Origin: Acidimicrobiaceae bacterium
GTDB lineage: Bacteria > Actinomycetota > Acidimicrobiia > Acidimicrobiales > RAAP-2
Length of the DNA stretch: 33,260 nucleotides
Assembly (NCBI GenBank): GCA_003163875.1
Contig: PLRK01000118.1
Span: 2,998-36,257 of the forward strand
Direction of reading: 5' to 3'
Shown piece by piece: positions 1 through 6,732 of this stretch. The stretch's first letter is position 1. Each line of letters starts with the position of its first letter. The notes beneath the pieces are model-generated. The model ran no database searches and was not told the DNA's origin. It saw only the letters and a list, made by a program, of their open reading frames with translations. Position numbers and translations under genes: made by a program.

Positions 1-48
1 GCCGCTAGACGATGGGGGCCTGTACTGCAAAACCACAACAATCTGTGG

Positions 49-125
49 TGGTCGGGCTGCCGGGATTTGAACCCGGGACCTCTGCGTCCCGAACGCAGCG
101 CGCTACCAAGCTGCGCTACAGCCCG
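49..125 (-). tRNA. tRNA-Pro (anticodon CGG)
   Basis: Read on the minus strand this folds as a complete cloverleaf. The acceptor stem CGGGCTG pairs with CAGCCCG, the anticodon stem is CTGCG/CGCAG around the loop TTCGGGA, and the T loop is GTTCAAATC. The anticodon is CGG, which reads the proline codon CCG. The discriminator is A and the CCA end is encoded in the DNA (plus-strand 49-51). It is the first element of the window and lies downstream of a plausible promoter at 151-180. Confidence 0.96.
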
Positions 126-150
126 CAGCGAGTTCCCCCGCAGCCCGATA

Positions 151-180
151 ATCCTAGTCGGCGATTGGCACGCCTTCCAA
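151..180 (-). promoter_or_regulatory. Putative promoter of tRNA-Pro
   Basis: On the minus strand a -35-like TTGGAA (175-180) is followed after 18 bases by a -10-like TAGGAT (151-156). The predicted transcript start lies about 20 bases before the mature tRNA 5' end. It is a pattern match only. Confidence 0.4.
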
Positions 181-184
181 AGGC

Positions 185-1015
185 TTAGTCGTCCGCATTG
201 ACTTCGACGGGTGCTGGTGGGTGGTACTCAATCACGATTTCACTCAATCGTCGTCGCTCGACCGACTGCACGCGAAACGTCCAGTCACCGTAGGAAAACG
301 TGGTGCCGGCCGCGGGAATATCGTCAGCGAGGGTGAGGACGAACCCGGCGATGGTGACGTATTCTCCTTCAGGTATCACGACGCCGATTTCTTCTTCGAC
401 TTTGTCCACGTGTGTTTGACCATCCACGAGCCACCGGTCTTCTTTGATGCGAACAATCGGTGGGTCTTCGTCCTCGTCGAACTCGTCGCTCAAATCGCCC
501 ACGAGTTGCTCGAGGATGTCTCGGATCGAGATCACCCCCGCAACCCCACCGTGTTCGTCGAGCACAATCGCGAAGGTTCGACGCTGCTCTCGCAACTCCT
601 TCAGGCTCTCGAGCAAGTCGAGCGTCTCGGGCAACATGAGTGGACGGCGAATCTTTCGTGCGATCTCATTGGCCGTTGGCAGCGACACCCCCATGGCCCG
701 TTTCGCACCCGTACTTCGAAAGAGGTCGTTCACGAAGAGCACGCCTTCTACTTCGTCGAGGTCGCCCACAACGACAGGAAAGCAGGAATGGCCTGTTTCG
801 CGCACGGCCTCCGCGAATGCTTCGGGTGTCACGGGGATGGTCAGGTAATCCACGTCGACACGAGGCGTCATCACGTCGCGAATCTCAAGTTCGCTCAGCT
901 GATCGACTCGTGCGTGGATTGCTTCGGCCTCGGGAGATTCGAACGTCGGCTCAGGCGTATTTTGGAAGCGCGCGCGGATCCGCGCGAGGCCCGATCGAGG
1001 AGGTTGGTCGCTCAT
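185..1015 (-). CDS. CBS-pair / CorC-HlyC domain protein
   Basis: The 276-residue protein has the soluble half of the CorC/HlyC (magnesium/cobalt efflux, hemolysin-like) family. Two CBS motifs span about residues 42-175, opening with the family hallmark IRDVMTPR and including DEHGGVAGVISIRDILE. A C-terminal CorC_HlyC domain follows (about 190-268; DGQTHVDKVEEEIG, TIAGFVL). The usual N-terminal DUF21 membrane domain is absent, so the protein is probably cytosolic or associates with a separately encoded membrane partner. CBS pairs commonly sense adenine nucleotides. The ATG start overlaps the stop of the upstream receiver gene by four bases (ATGA), so the two are translationally coupled. Family assignment is firm; the transported ion, if any, is unknown. 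Confidence 0.88.
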   Translation of the reverse strand: MSDQPPRSGLARIRARFQNTPEPTFESPEAEAIHARVDQLSELEIRDVMTPRVDVDYLTIPVTPEAFAEAVRETGHSCFPVVVGDLDEVEGVLFVNDLFRSTGAKRAMGVSLPTANEIARKIRRPLMLPETLDLLESLKELREQRRTFAIVLDEHGGVAGVISIRDILEQLVGDLSDEFDEDEDPPIVRIKEDRWLVDGQTHVDKVEEEIGVVIPEGEYVTIAGFVLTLADDIPAAGTTFSYGDWTFRVQSVERRRLSEIVIEYHPPAPVEVNADD

Positions 1016-1443
1016 TCAGGAAGTGCGCTCGCCGCGCGAACGGTGGCGGGACGGTACGTCTCGTCCTCATATTCCTCACCTCGTAGGAGCGCTCGGACCG
1101 CTGCTCGAACGCGAAGAGGGTCGAGAGGCTTCACGACGAAGCCCTCGGCGCCGCTTCGCCGGGCGAGGAAGACGTCGGGCCGACGATCGAGCAACATCAA
1201 AACGGCGACGGGCTCAGAGGCTCCGTAGGATTCTTCGTGGCGAAGGTCCATACAAATCGCCATGCCTCCCATGGAGCCAATTTGCATGTCGAGGATGACG
1301 AGATCGACGTCGCCGCGCTGGACGCGCGCGCGCACGTCGTGGCCGTTGGAGACTTCTTCGATGAAAAGTTCAGGTCCCTCGAGCATCGTTCGAAGTTCGT
1401 GGCGCAGGGAAGAGAGATCACTCGCGAGCAGTACCGTGGCCAC
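1012..1443 (-). CDS. Stand-alone response-regulator receiver protein
   Basis: This is a single CheY-like receiver domain with no output domain. From a GTG at 1443 it is 143 residues. An acidic residue sits at the end of strand 1 (D9 in LLASDLSS), the expected phospho-acceptor is D52 (VILDMQIG), and the conserved lysine is K105 in VVKPLD. The usual Thr/Ser of strand 4 is replaced by Leu (AVLMLLD). The reading frame is open for 12 more codons to an ATG at 1479. The GTG start is preferred because it puts the catalytic residues at canonical positions and because a TAnnnT hexamer (1451-1456) lies 7 bases upstream, as for a leaderless message. No histidine kinase is present nearby. The four-base overlap with the CorC-like gene suggests joint function. 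Confidence 0.8.
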   Translation of the reverse strand: MATVLLASDLSSLRHELRTMLEGPELFIEEVSNGHDVRARVQRGDVDLVILDMQIGSMGGMAICMDLRHEESYGASEPVAVLMLLDRRPDVFLARRSGAEGFVVKPLDPLRVRAAVRALLRGEEYEDETYRPATVRAASALPE

Positions 1444-1450
1444 ACGACGT

Positions 1451-1456
1451 AGCGTA
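1451..1456 (-). promoter_or_regulatory. -10 hexamer for leaderless receiver gene
   Basis: TACGCT on the minus strand lies 7 bases before the GTG at 1443. No Shine-Dalgarno sequence precedes that start. This is part of a pattern repeated through the window. Confidence 0.35.
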
Positions 1457-1497
1457 GCAATTGCGCCGGAACGGTCCAATTTCTGACAAAAGACATC

Positions 1498-1526
1498 TTG
1501 ATAGAAGGCGCACCACTCGGTATCCT
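1498..1526 (+). promoter_or_regulatory. Promoter of whiB
   Basis: TTGATA (1498-1503), a 17-base spacer and TATCCT (1521-1526) match sigma-70 spacing well. The start of transcription would fall near 1533, leaving a short leader that contains the Shine-Dalgarno GGGGGAG at 1544-1550. Confidence 0.6.
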
Positions 1527-1555
1527 GCGGTCAAGGTTCAGCCGGGGGAGATGGA

Positions 1556-1804
1556 ATGTCGATTGTTCCAGTGGATTGGTCAGACGCCGCCGCGTGTCGC
1601 GGGAGTGAGGGATCGCTCTTCTTTTCGCCAGAGGTCTCGGAACGAAAGGAAGATCGTCACGAGCGCGAGTTCCTCGCCAAACGATTGTGCTCCGAATGTT
1701 CGGTGCGGGGCGAGTGCCTCGACGCGGCATTGGCACGACACGAAACGTACGGCATTTGGGGTGGGCTCAACGAACTTGAACGCCGGGCGCTACTCAGAAC
1801 CTGA
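1556..1804 (+). CDS. WhiB-family iron-sulfur transcription factor
   Basis: This 82-residue Wbl protein has all four cluster-binding cysteines, C14, C45, C48 and C54 (C-x30-C-x2-C-x5-C), followed by the signature turn GIWGG at 66-70 and a short basic tail (LERRALLRT). WhiB-like proteins bind a [4Fe-4S] cluster and usually regulate transcription with the primary sigma factor. They are restricted to Actinobacteria and their phages. The start is an ATG 5 bases after a strong GGGGGAG. The last 15 bases overlap the end of the convergent VKOR gene. Its target genes cannot be told from the sequence. Confidence 0.95.
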   Translation: MSIVPVDWSDAAACRGSEGSLFFSPEVSERKEDRHEREFLAKRLCSECSVRGECLDAALARHETYGIWGGLNELERRALLRT

Positions 1805-2263
1805 GACGGCCCATCCGAGTTGGACCGGGCAGACAATGGTCATGATGATTAGCAGAATGAACGTGACCACATGCACGCCAGTGCAGTAGAGACAGATGTT
1901 CTTGATGATGAGCAGTTCGGCGCTCAAGAGCCATAAGACGAAACACATCGAACCAACGACGAGGACGAAGCGCCCGACGTGAACCCAATAGTTCTTGAGA
2001 TGCCAACCCCACGGCGAATTGATCACCGATAAGACGGTGTAGGCGCAAAGACCCAACACCGCGACGGGAATGCCCAAGAAGTACGACTGCGCTGACGTCG
2101 TCACTTTTGTGCAGTTGATGAGTCCCGAATCAGAACAAAAGAGATCTTGGGCTCCATTGAAATGCGCGTTGGTCAAATAGATCGACAGCCCTAAGCCCAC
2201 GAGGCTGAAGAAGAAGGTGCTGTAGATCGCCCAACGAGGTACGGGCGCGACGCTACGTGTCAT
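1790..2263 (-). CDS. Vitamin K epoxide reductase (VKOR) family membrane protein
   Basis: The 157-residue protein has four to five hydrophobic segments and the four VKOR cysteines: C43 and C51 in the loop after the first helix (FCSDSG, NCTKV) and the redox centre C124-x-x-C127 (ICLYCTGVH). Bacterial VKORs reoxidise periplasmic or extracellular thiol oxidoreductases and pass the electrons to quinone, replacing DsbB. The gene begins immediately after the stop codon of the DUF929 thioredoxin-like gene with no gap, which points to that protein as its redox partner. It converges on whiB with a 15-base overlap. Confidence 0.9.
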   Translation of the reverse strand: MTRSVAPVPRWAIYSTFFFSLVGLGLSIYLTNAHFNGAQDLFCSDSGLINCTKVTTSAQSYFLGIPVAVLGLCAYTVLSVINSPWGWHLKNYWVHVGRFVLVVGSMCFVLWLLSAELLIIKNICLYCTGVHVVTFILLIIMTIVCPVQLGWAVSGSE

Positions 2264-3199
2264 CTAGAGTTTCATGGCCTTCTTCGCCGCGAGTACACCT
2301 GTTGAGGTGCACACGTTGCTCGGCATCTCGCCAGTGACCGAACAGATGGCCGCCGTCAGATAATTCGCCGACGTGATGATCGCCTCGGTCACGGGGCTCG
2401 TCGTCGTTTGCAGCGCCTGGGCAATGGACGTGCGGCTGAGGCTCTGCAGCGTGGCGGGGGTGTAACTCGCACCCGAGACGAGGAACTTGTTGTCGATTGA
2501 CATGAAGGGAATCGACCCGTTGTCGCTCGATGACAAGCCCTTTATATAGGTGGAGGTGTCGTACTTGTCGAAGAGTGCCTTCTCCGTCGCGGTGGGCGTC
2601 TGCAGCTTGCCGTAGGAACCCGTGGAGGAGTCGTAGATATTGGTCTCGATTTCCACGCTCTTAAAGACGAGGTAGGGCGAGGAGTACTTGGCTTTGACGA
2701 ACGTAAAGGTCGGCGTACTCGGATAAACGTCGATGGAAGAACTCGACATGTTCCCCAGACCCGACCATGTTCCGAAGCGACTCAGTGCGATGATTGTCGG
2801 CCAACGCTGTGCAGCGCAGAACGGACAATATTCAGCGCCGAGGTAGAAGACCTCGGGCACCGTCTTTCCATTGGCGTCCTTCGCCGTGAGTGCGGGCTGG
2901 CCCGCGAGAGATTGAGGCGGCGTCACGGGGGACACGGGCGAGGTGGCGCCAATCGTATTGAAGACCGTCGCCGGGATGGTCGTGAGTTCTGAGACCGTCG
3001 TAGCGTCCGTCGCTTGGAAACTTGACGACCCGGAGGTTGTGGCAGAACTGTTCGTCACTTTGATGATCACGAGCGCGGCGACCACGACAACGACGAGCCC
3101 TACAGCGAGCCACGTGAACAGCCCAACGGGACGACCCTTTGAGGCCTTGGGAGTTGGTCGTTTCGCTACTTGCTTCCTCGCTGCTGGTTTTTTTGCCAC
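2264..3199 (-). CDS. DUF929 membrane-anchored thioredoxin-like protein
   Basis: The 311-residue protein has a basic, lysine-rich N-terminus (1-24), one membrane segment (about 27-46), a Ser/Thr-rich linker and a DUF929-type domain. A thioredoxin-like C125-P-F-C128 motif sits in [11 protein letters not shown]. It is predicted to lie on the outer face of the membrane and to act as a disulfide oxidoreductase. The adjacent VKOR is the expected oxidase. The GTG start at 3199 is preceded by AAGGAG with a spacing of about five bases. Two further cysteines near the C-terminus ([13 protein letters not shown]) could form a structural disulfide. The enzymatic role is inferred from the motif and the neighbour, not known for the family. 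Confidence 0.85.
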   Translation of the reverse strand: MAKKPAARKQVAKRPTPKASKGRPVGLFTWLAVGLVVVVVAALVIIKVTNSSATTSGSSSFQATDATTVSELTTIPATVFNTIGATSPVSPVTPPQSLAGQPALTAKDANGKTVPEVFYLGAEYCPFCAAQRWPTIIALSRFGTWSGLGNMSSSSIDVYPSTPTFTFVKAKYSSPYLVFKSVEIETNIYDSSTGSYGKLQTPTATEKALFDKYDTSTYIKGLSSSDNGSIPFMSIDNKFLVSGASYTPATLQSLSRTSIAQALQTTTSPVTEAIITSANYLTAAICSVTGEMPSNVCTSTGVLAAKKAMKL

Positions 3200-3274
3200 G
3201 CCACTCCTTGTGCCCTTGAGACCTCAAACTTACTAGAACTGGTCTGAAGCCGGTCAGAGTTGATGGGCTCTGGG

Positions 3275-3280
3275 TAGTTT
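3275..3280 (+). promoter_or_regulatory. -10 hexamer before the NUDIX gene
   Basis: TAGTTT ends 5 bases before the ATG at 3286, and no Shine-Dalgarno is present. This is compatible with a leaderless or near-leaderless transcript. Confidence 0.35.
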
Positions 3281-3285
3281 GCTGT

Positions 3286-4080
3286 ATGGCCGAAATTCTC
3301 GTACCCCGCCCGGCGGCGACTGTCGTGACGCTTCGAGAGCGAGAAAATGGTTATGAAATTCTTATGCTCAAGCGCAATGTTTTAAGCGATTTCGTTGGCG
3401 GTGCGTACGTTTTTCCGGGGGGCGCCGTCGACGAGGAGGACGCCGGCGACCTCGCCCAATCCCTCTGCGTGGGCATGAACGATGAGTCGTGCTCCGCCGC
3501 CCTCTCGCTCCCCAGTGGTGGTCTCGCGTATTACGTGGCGTGTTTGCGCGAACTCTTCGAGGAAGGGGGATTGTTGATTGCTTGTGACGCGGATGGACAG
3601 ACCGTCGATATCAGCAATCGTGTCCTGGTCGATCGACTCAACGACGAGCGAGTCTCGGTGAATGATGGCTCGCTGGGCTTCCTCGAGATGTTGGCGCGCG
3701 AGAAACTCTTCCTCGACTTACGCAACGTCGCGTACTTGGCGCACTGGATCACGCCGATTGGACCCCCTCGGCGCTACGACACGCGGTTTTTCGTGACGGT
3801 GGCGCCACCTGGTCAACACGCGGACCACGACAATCAAGAAACGGTGGCGTCGAGGTGGCTGCGTCCTTCCGATGCGCTCGCGATGCGTGAACGGGGCGAA
3901 CTTGACATGCTGTTCCCGACCGTGCGAACTCTGCAAAGCGTCGCGAGCTTCGAGAACGCTCAAGCGGTGGTGGACCACGCCAAGGCACTCACCAGCATTG
4001 AGCGCACGGAGCCACGCGTCGTCGAGCGAGACGGACGCGTCGAAATCCTCCTGCCCGGTGACGACGGGTACGCGAATTAG
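3286..4080 (+). CDS. NUDIX hydrolase, NUDT7/NUDT19-like
   Basis: The 264-residue protein has a split NUDIX box. The glycine-rich part YVFPGGAVDEED lies at 41-52 and the catalytic helix RELFEEGG at 88-95, separated by an insertion of roughly 35 residues. An interrupted box with FPGG at its start is typical of the NUDT7/NUDT19 group, whose known members cleave CoA and acyl-CoA pyrophosphate bonds. The substrate here is not proven. The acidic residues E89, E92 and E93 needed for metal binding are present. The gene runs convergently into mrp, and the two stop codons overlap by four bases. It has no apparent operon partner. Confidence 0.85.
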   Translation: MAEILVPRPAATVVTLRERENGYEILMLKRNVLSDFVGGAYVFPGGAVDEEDAGDLAQSLCVGMNDESCSAALSLPSGGLAYYVACLRELFEEGGLLIACDADGQTVDISNRVLVDRLNDERVSVNDGSLGFLEMLAREKLFLDLRNVAYLAHWITPIGPPRRYDTRFFVTVAPPGQHADHDNQETVASRWLRPSDALAMRERGELDMLFPTVRTLQSVASFENAQAVVDHAKALTSIERTEPRVVERDGRVEILLPGDDGYAN

Positions 4081-5210
4081 GCGCGAACGCTTCGTTCAAG
4101 CGCGTCGAGCATTCGAGCGCTGCAACCGGTAGCACCCGGCGGCGGTGCGATGTCACGCACGATGAGCGCGGCCAGTTGGTGGAAGACCCCTTCGGGTGCT
4201 TCGAGGAGCGCGGCCGGTTCGCCTCGGTCCCCACCCTCGCCTATCGCGGGTCGAAGCTCGATTTCGCTGAGGAGGGGCACTGAGAGTTTCTCGCTGAGCT
4301 CACGTCCCCCGCCCTCGCCAAAGAGAACGTGGCGAATGCCACACGAGCAGAGAAAACCGCTCATGTTCTCCACGACACCAAGGACTCGAATGTTGGACTT
4401 GCGCGCAAAGTCCGCGGCGCGCTGGGCCACGCGCTGAGCCGCACGCGAAGGCGTCGTGACGAGGATTTGACCCATTTGGGGAAGGAGACGCGCCAACGTC
4501 ATGGCGATGTCGCCGGTCCCGGGCGGCGTGTCGATCAAGAGGTACTCAATGTCTGACCAGTTTGCGTCCTCGATGAACTGGGCCACGGCCTTTTGGACGA
4601 TCAATCCACGCCATAGCAACGCCTGATCCTCGTCGGCGAGAAGTCCCATCGAGAGTAACTTCACGACGCCGTTGCCGACGCGTCGTTCCAATGGTTGCAT
4701 CTTGCCATCGAGTGCGTGCACCTCACCGTCGATGCCGAGGAGGCGAGAAAGCGAGAATCCCCAGATGTCGGCGTCCAGCACGCCAACTCGATGGCCTCGT
4801 TGCGCGAGGGCGATCGCCAGATTCGCCGTGATCGACGACTTACCAACGCCACCTTTTCCAGACGCAATCATGAGGACGGGCGTTTGATACGGGATCGACG
4901 TTCGAGGCGCGCGCTCTTGTGCGAACGTGCGAGCCTTCTTCATTAACGTGCTCTTCGCCTCGGCGTCCAGCACGCCCATGACCAATTCGACCGAGGTCAC
5001 TTCGTCAATTGCGAGGGACGCCTCACGAACGTCACGCTCTATTTGGGCACGCAGCGGACACCCCGACGTCGTGAGGGCAATGTGCACGCGGGCGTGTCCT
5101 GAAGAATCGATAGTGATAGCACCCACCATGCCCAGGTCCACGATGGACGCGCCCAGCTCGGGGTCGAGCACCTGGGCGAGGCGCTGGCGAAGTGCGTCGA
5201 CCGAGGACAT
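4077..5210 (-). CDS. apbC: Mrp/ApbC (Nbp35-type) iron-sulfur carrier ATPase
   Basis: The 377-residue protein has an N-terminal MIP18/DUF59 domain (about 1-80, with the conserved cysteine in TTSGCPL, C51) and a ParA/MinD-like P-loop ATPase domain from about 110 (deviant Walker A GKGGVGKS at 118-125; DTPPGTGD). Proteins of this family bind and hand over [4Fe-4S] clusters. Near the C-terminal part there is a short cysteine cluster, FLCSCG, in place of the more common CxxC. The ATG at 5210 lies 6 bases after TAGCGT with no Shine-Dalgarno, so the message is probably leaderless. It is divergent from the IscA-type gene, with a shared palindrome between them. Confidence 0.92.
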   Translation of the reverse strand: MSSVDALRQRLAQVLDPELGASIVDLGMVGAITIDSSGHARVHIALTTSGCPLRAQIERDVREASLAIDEVTSVELVMGVLDAEAKSTLMKKARTFAQERAPRTSIPYQTPVLMIASGKGGVGKSSITANLAIALAQRGHRVGVLDADIWGFSLSRLLGIDGEVHALDGKMQPLERRVGNGVVKLLSMGLLADEDQALLWRGLIVQKAVAQFIEDANWSDIEYLLIDTPPGTGDIAMTLARLLPQMGQILVTTPSRAAQRVAQRAADFARKSNIRVLGVVENMSGFLCSCGIRHVLFGEGGGRELSEKLSVPLLSEIELRPAIGEGGDRGEPAALLEAPEGVFHQLAALIVRDIAPPPGATGCSARMLDALERSVRA

Positions 5211-5216
5211 GTAGTG

Positions 5217-5222
5217 ACGCTA
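5217..5222 (-). promoter_or_regulatory. -10 hexamer for leaderless mrp
   Basis: TAGCGT lies on the minus strand exactly 6 bases before the ATG at 5210. A weak -35-like TGAACA (5241-5246) lies 18 bases further upstream, inside the palindrome at 5239-5251. Confidence 0.45.
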
Positions 5223-5238
5223 CCGGTGAATGAAAGGG

Positions 5239-5251
5239 GGTGTTCAACACC
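5239..5251. promoter_or_regulatory. Palindrome GGTGTT-C-AACACC between mrp and iscA
   Basis: This is a perfect 6-1-6 inverted repeat in the 85-base divergent intergenic region. It coincides with the -35 position expected for mrp on the minus strand and, with 17 bases to TACCAT at 5264-5269, for the IscA gene on the plus strand. It could be the operator of a regulator controlling both Fe-S genes. No known regulator site was matched. Confidence 0.4.
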
Positions 5252-5295
5252 AAATTCGTTCGCTACCATGGTGGAAGGACTTTTGGAGGAACCAC

Positions 5296-5670
5296 ATGTC
5301 AAACGCCACAACGACCAGCGTCAATCTGACCAAGAAGGACGCCGATCCGATCACCCTGACCTCGATTGCCACCGTGAAGGTGGGCGAACTTATCGCCGCT
5401 GAAGGCGTCGATGAGGTCCTCGCGCTTCGTGTCGCGGTGAAGCCGGGTGGCTGTTCGGGATTCAACTACGACATGTTCTTCGACTCGGAATTCAGTGACG
5501 ACGACGTCATCCGCGACTTTGACGGGGTTAAGGTCGTCGTCGACGCATCGAGCGCCGAGTTGTTGATCGGTTCCACCTTGGACTATTCGGACTCGCTCCA
5601 AGGTGCTGGGTTCCACATCACGAACCCAAACGCAACGCGCACGTGCGGTTGCGGTAATTCCTTTAGCTAG
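5296..5670 (+). CDS. IscA/HesB-type iron-sulfur assembly protein
   Basis: From the ATG at 5296 this is a 124-residue A-type carrier with the three invariant cysteines, C53 (GGCSGFNY) and C117-G-C119 (TCGCGNSFS), which bind Fe or an Fe-S cluster for delivery to apoproteins. The frame is open upstream to 5230, but the ATG at 5296 is chosen because GGAGGA lies 5 bases before it and the resulting N-terminus fits the family. It is divergent from the Fe-S carrier ATPase Mrp. RidA follows within a few bases. Confidence 0.92.
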   Translation: MSNATTTSVNLTKKDADPITLTSIATVKVGELIAAEGVDEVLALRVAVKPGGCSGFNYDMFFDSEFSDDDVIRDFDGVKVVVDASSAELLIGSTLDYSDSLQGAGFHITNPNATRTCGCGNSFS

Positions 5671-5677
5671 TCGCGAC

Positions 5678-6046
5678 GTGAAGCCGGTTGGCCCCTACTC
5701 ACCTTGGCGCCGTGCCGGTGACCTCGTGGTCATTTCGGGTCAATTGGGCCTGCTGCCTGGACACGACGCGCCGACGATGGTCGAGGGCGGTGCGCCAGAG
5801 CAATTGCGCCAAGCGCTCGCGAACGCGCGTCTCGTTTTGAGCGAGGCGGGCGCCACGTTCGACCAGGTCGTCAAGGCAACACTGTTCCTCGTCGACATGG
5901 ATGATTTCGCATCGTGTAACGACGTGTGGGTTGAGGGGTTTGAAGCTCCGCGACCCACTCGTTCGGCGGTGGCGGTGGCGCAGCTACCCCTCGGAGCGCG
6001 CTGCGAAGTGGAGTTGTGGGCGTTCTCGCCTCAGGTCGCTGGATAG
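5678..6046 (+). CDS. ridA: RidA-family enamine/imine deaminase
   Basis: The protein is 122 residues from a GTG at 5678. The family pattern is clear: KPVGPYSP at the N-terminus, VVISGQLG, and the catalytic-site residues R95 (PTRSAV) and E110 (ARCEVELWAF), matching the arginine and glutamate used by RidA to hydrolyse reactive 2-aminoacrylate-type intermediates. The start is uncertain. The GTG gives a slightly short N-terminus with no clear ribosome site, while the frame stays open to an ATG at 5603 inside the IscA gene. The gap of 7 bases behind IscA suggests one transcript; PLP enzymes such as cysteine desulfurase are known sources of the substrate. Confidence 0.87.
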   Translation: MKPVGPYSPWRRAGDLVVISGQLGLLPGHDAPTMVEGGAPEQLRQALANARLVLSEAGATFDQVVKATLFLVDMDDFASCNDVWVEGFEAPRPTRSAVAVAQLPLGARCEVELWAFSPQVAG

Positions 6047-6732
6047 TCGCTCGACGTATTGCCGAACTTGTAGCCAACGGAGCGCACGGTTTGAATCAAG
6101 TGCGCGTACTCCTCACCCAATTTGGCGCGTAGGCGACGGACGTGGACGTCCACGGTTCGCGCGCCGCCGTAGTACTCGTAGCCCCACACGCGGCTGAGCA
6201 AGGTTTCTCGAGTGAAGACTCGATGCGGGTTGGTCGCGAGGAAACGCAGGAGTTCGTACTCCATGTAGGTCAAGTCCATCACGCGTCCCGCGATCGACGC
6301 TTGATACGTCTCGAGGTTCATCGAGAGTCCACCGTGTTCAATGCGTGGGGCCACGCTCTCGTTACCGGCTCGCCGTAACCGGTGGCGAAGTCTCGTAGCG
6401 AGTTCGCTCACGTCAAAGGGCCCCACGACGAAATCGTCGAAGAGGTCTTCACGGAACGTGAGGTCGTCGAGTTGGTAGTGGTCGAGTAGCAAGATGATTG
6501 GCCCGACACCGCGTTCGCGTCCACGAAGTTGTCGGCAGAGATTCATCGCTTCGCTGAACGGGAAGGCCGACGCGTTGATAACGGCACCCGAGAACCCGTC
6601 AGCGGGCTCCAGACTCGTAATCTCGTTCAGCCGTCCCGAGCTCGCCACCGCGGGCGTGACACCGGTGACGTCGAAAGCCTTTCGCACTGGCCCTTCGCAC
6701 GAGGGAACGCAGAGGACGACGTCGATGATCAC
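6031..6732 (-). CDS. GlnR-like winged-helix regulator with degenerate receiver
   Basis: From a GTG at 6732 the protein is 233 residues. The C-terminal OmpR/PhoB-type DNA-binding domain (about 135-225) is very close in pattern to actinobacterial GlnR: DLTYMEYELLRFL, VFTRETLLSRVWGYEYYGG, RTVDVHVRRLRAKLG. The N-terminal receiver (1-118) lacks the usual acidic pair, has Asn (N53) where the phosphorylated Asp would be, and has Gly (G104) where the invariant Lys would be, so classical phosphorylation is unlikely. The GTG overlaps the stop of the type I glutamine synthetase (GTGA). That coupling supports a role in nitrogen control. It converges on ridA with a 16-base overlap. No partner kinase is present. 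Confidence 0.85.
   Translation of the reverse strand: MIIDVVLCVPSCEGPVRKAFDVTGVTPAVASSGRLNEITSLEPADGFSGAVINASAFPFSEAMNLCRQLRGRERGVGPIILLLDHYQLDDLTFREDLFDDFVVGPFDVSELATRLRHRLRRAGNESVAPRIEHGGLSMNLETYQASIAGRVMDLTYMEYELLRFLATNPHRVFTRETLLSRVWGYEYYGGARTVDVHVRRLRAKLGEEYAHLIQTVRSVGYKFGNTSSDYPAT

Noticed and set aside
221..1228. Long 335-codon plus-strand open frame
   Set aside because: It lies antisense to the CBS/CorC and receiver genes, has no family motif and has a low-complexity Arg/Ser-rich translation typical of a shadow frame in GC-rich DNA.
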